From Magnetococcales bacterium DCbin2 (GTDB lineage: Bacteria; Pseudomonadota; Magnetococcia; Magnetococcales; UBA8363), in contig PEAO01000019.1 of assembly GCA_002753615.1 (NCBI GenBank), forward strand, positions 1 through 37,023: a stretch of 37,023 nucleotides of DNA. Reading direction: 5' to 3'. The translations under genes and the position numbers were made by a program. How positions within the stretch are numbered: position 1 is the first letter of the stretch; the number at the start of each line of letters is the position of its first letter. This document shows positions 35,948 to 37,023 of the stretch, piece after piece. The notes beneath the pieces were generated by a model. It did not search any database. It saw nothing but the letters and a program-made list of their open reading frames with translations, and had not been told where the DNA came from.

Positions 35948-37023
35948 ATGGCCACCAAAAAACCTCTTGCGATTGACGATGCTACTGGTTTGATTCGTGA
36001 AATAGACCTATCTGAGGCGTTGCCGGTGGCCAATATTCCAGCGATGGTTGGTGCCACCGCTGGCAGTGCTGGCACCGCAGGGCTGGTGCCAGCACCCGCC
36101 TCCGGGGACGAGGAGAAGGTACTCACTGGTGGAGCGACCTATATGCCCATCGGCTTAGCCGCCCAAAAGAAAAGCAATCTGAGTGCGACAGTCGCACCTG
36201 GAGTCAGTGACGATTTGGCCGCAGGGTACGACATCGGATCCCTGTGGGTCGATGTAGTTGCAAATACATCATACACTTGCGTTGACGCAACAGCCGGTGC
36301 CGCCATCTGGGAGCGTAGGGGGCAAGACGGTGCGCCTGGCCAAGCCATTGTTGCCAGGGACCATTGGTCATCATCCGTAGCCTATGTGGTCGGCGACGGA
36401 ATTGACCATAACGGGTCGAGTTATTTTGCCAAGGTCAACAACACCAACCAGGAGCCGCCCAACGAGACGTATTGGCAATTGCTCGCATCGAAGGGTGATC
36501 CTGGCACTCCGGGGTCAGGGCTAGAGATCACCGTCCCGGCGACCATATCAAACAATATTGTAAACTTGGATATGGAACTCGGCACCGTCTTCACGACAAC
36601 GCTCAGTCAATACGTCAGCTATATCAACATACTCCATACCCCACAGGGTGTTGCATCAACAGTTACGTGGATTGTCACTCAAGCCAGTGACACCCCCTAT
36701 CCCATCTATCTGCCCGAAGGGATGGTTTGGGCAGGAGGGCAGGATCCCGATTTTTCGACACCATCGGCAATATACGTGTTGGTGTTCAAGACCGTTGATG
36801 GTGGTTCAAACTGGGTTGCCGCCAGTGTTGGCTCTGGTGGTGGCGGGATTACCGGGTTCACTCCGGGGAGCGTGCTGTTCGTGGGCCCTGACGGAACACC
36901 CTCTGAAGATCCAACCGGGTTTTATTACGATCCTGTGAACAGAAGATTTGGGTTCGGAACGAACCTGCCGACGAATTTTATGTCATTTAACCTGCAAGCC
37001 CCCGCTGTGACAAACCAAGTGTC
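35948..37023 (+). CDS. Long tail fibre protein, 3' end outside the window
   Basis: This open frame has a strong AAGGAGG site 7 bases before ATG 35948 and runs without a stop to the window edge (at least 358 residues). It begins ATKKPLAIDDATGLIREIDL, then SLWVDVVANTSYTCVDATAGAAIWER, a collagen-like GQDGAPGQA, a carbohydrate-module pattern (HWSSSVAYVVGDGIDHNGSSYFAK to YWQLL), and a second linker (KGDPGTPGSG). Near the edge, DPVNRRFGFGTNLP is the typical repeat before a fibre tip or chaperone domain. It is likely the receptor-binding fibre. Confidence 0.78.
   Translation, partial: MATKKPLAIDDATGLIREIDLSEALPVANIPAMVGATAGSAGTAGLVPAPASGDEEKVLTGGATYMPIGLAAQKKSNLSATVAPGVSDDLAAGYDIGSLWVDVVANTSYTCVDATAGAAIWERRGQDGAPGQAIVARDHWSSSVAYVVGDGIDHNGSSYFAKVNNTNQEPPNETYWQLLASKGDPGTPGSGLEITVPATISNNIVNLDMELGTVFTTTLSQYVSYINILHTPQGVASTVTWIVTQASDTPYPIYLPEGMVWAGGQDPDFSTPSAIYVLVFKTVDGGSNWVAASVGSGGGGITGFTPGSVLFVGPDGTPSEDPTGFYYDPVNRRFGFGTNLPTNFMSFNLQAPAVTNQV

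Overview
The window is most of a Mu-like (transposable) prophage in a proteobacterial genome, read from its regulatory left end to its tail-fibre genes. The right end of the phage lies outside. The lineage of the host cannot be fixed from the sequence. The first 167 bases are the tail end of an IS66-family insertion sequence. No tRNA, rRNA or CRISPR array is visible, and neither phage end could be placed.

Layout. (1) Lysogeny control, 265-1385: a CI-type repressor on the minus strand, a small membrane protein gene just downstream of it, and an AT-rich operator region. (2) Early genes, 1386-11163, plus strand: Ner, small proteins, an early Mor-family protein, ParB-like protein, MuA transposase (reading frame broken at a C8 tract), MuB ATPase, a winged-helix protein, Gam, several small conserved phage proteins, GemA and a second Mor-family activator. 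A two-gene minus-strand cassette (3024-3605) interrupts this block. (3) Lysis and DNA packaging, 11204-14690: GH108 muramidase, small membrane proteins, gp26- and gp27-like proteins and the large terminase. (4) Head, 14702-23607: a fused portal / Mu F protein with a likely toxin-like C-terminal domain, G-like morphogenesis protein, protease I with nested scaffold Z, capsid decoration protein, major capsid protein, head-tail connectors and tail tube. Between G and I sits a RelE/ParE-type toxin operon flanked by 26-bp inverted repeats. (5) A siphovirus-type tail, 23621-37023: tail-assembly chaperones joined by a -1 frameshift signal, a frame-broken tape measure, a LamG-like protein, a hub protein carrying a glycoside-hydrolase-like barrel, a tip protein and a run of fibre genes.

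How it works together. The repressor and Ner should control the early promoter region. MuA and MuB transpose and replicate the phage, and Gam protects its DNA ends. The second Mor-family protein is encoded directly before the lysis genes and probably switches on late transcription. An identical 16-bp dyad motif lies before the lysis operon and before protease I, the two places where Mu has its Plys and PI late promoters. The head genes follow Mu, while the tail is of the long non-contractile type, as in B3/D3112-like transposable siphophages.

Integrity. Two frame breaks (transposase and tape measure) mean that either this copy is decaying or the assembly carries two single-base errors. All other large genes are intact.
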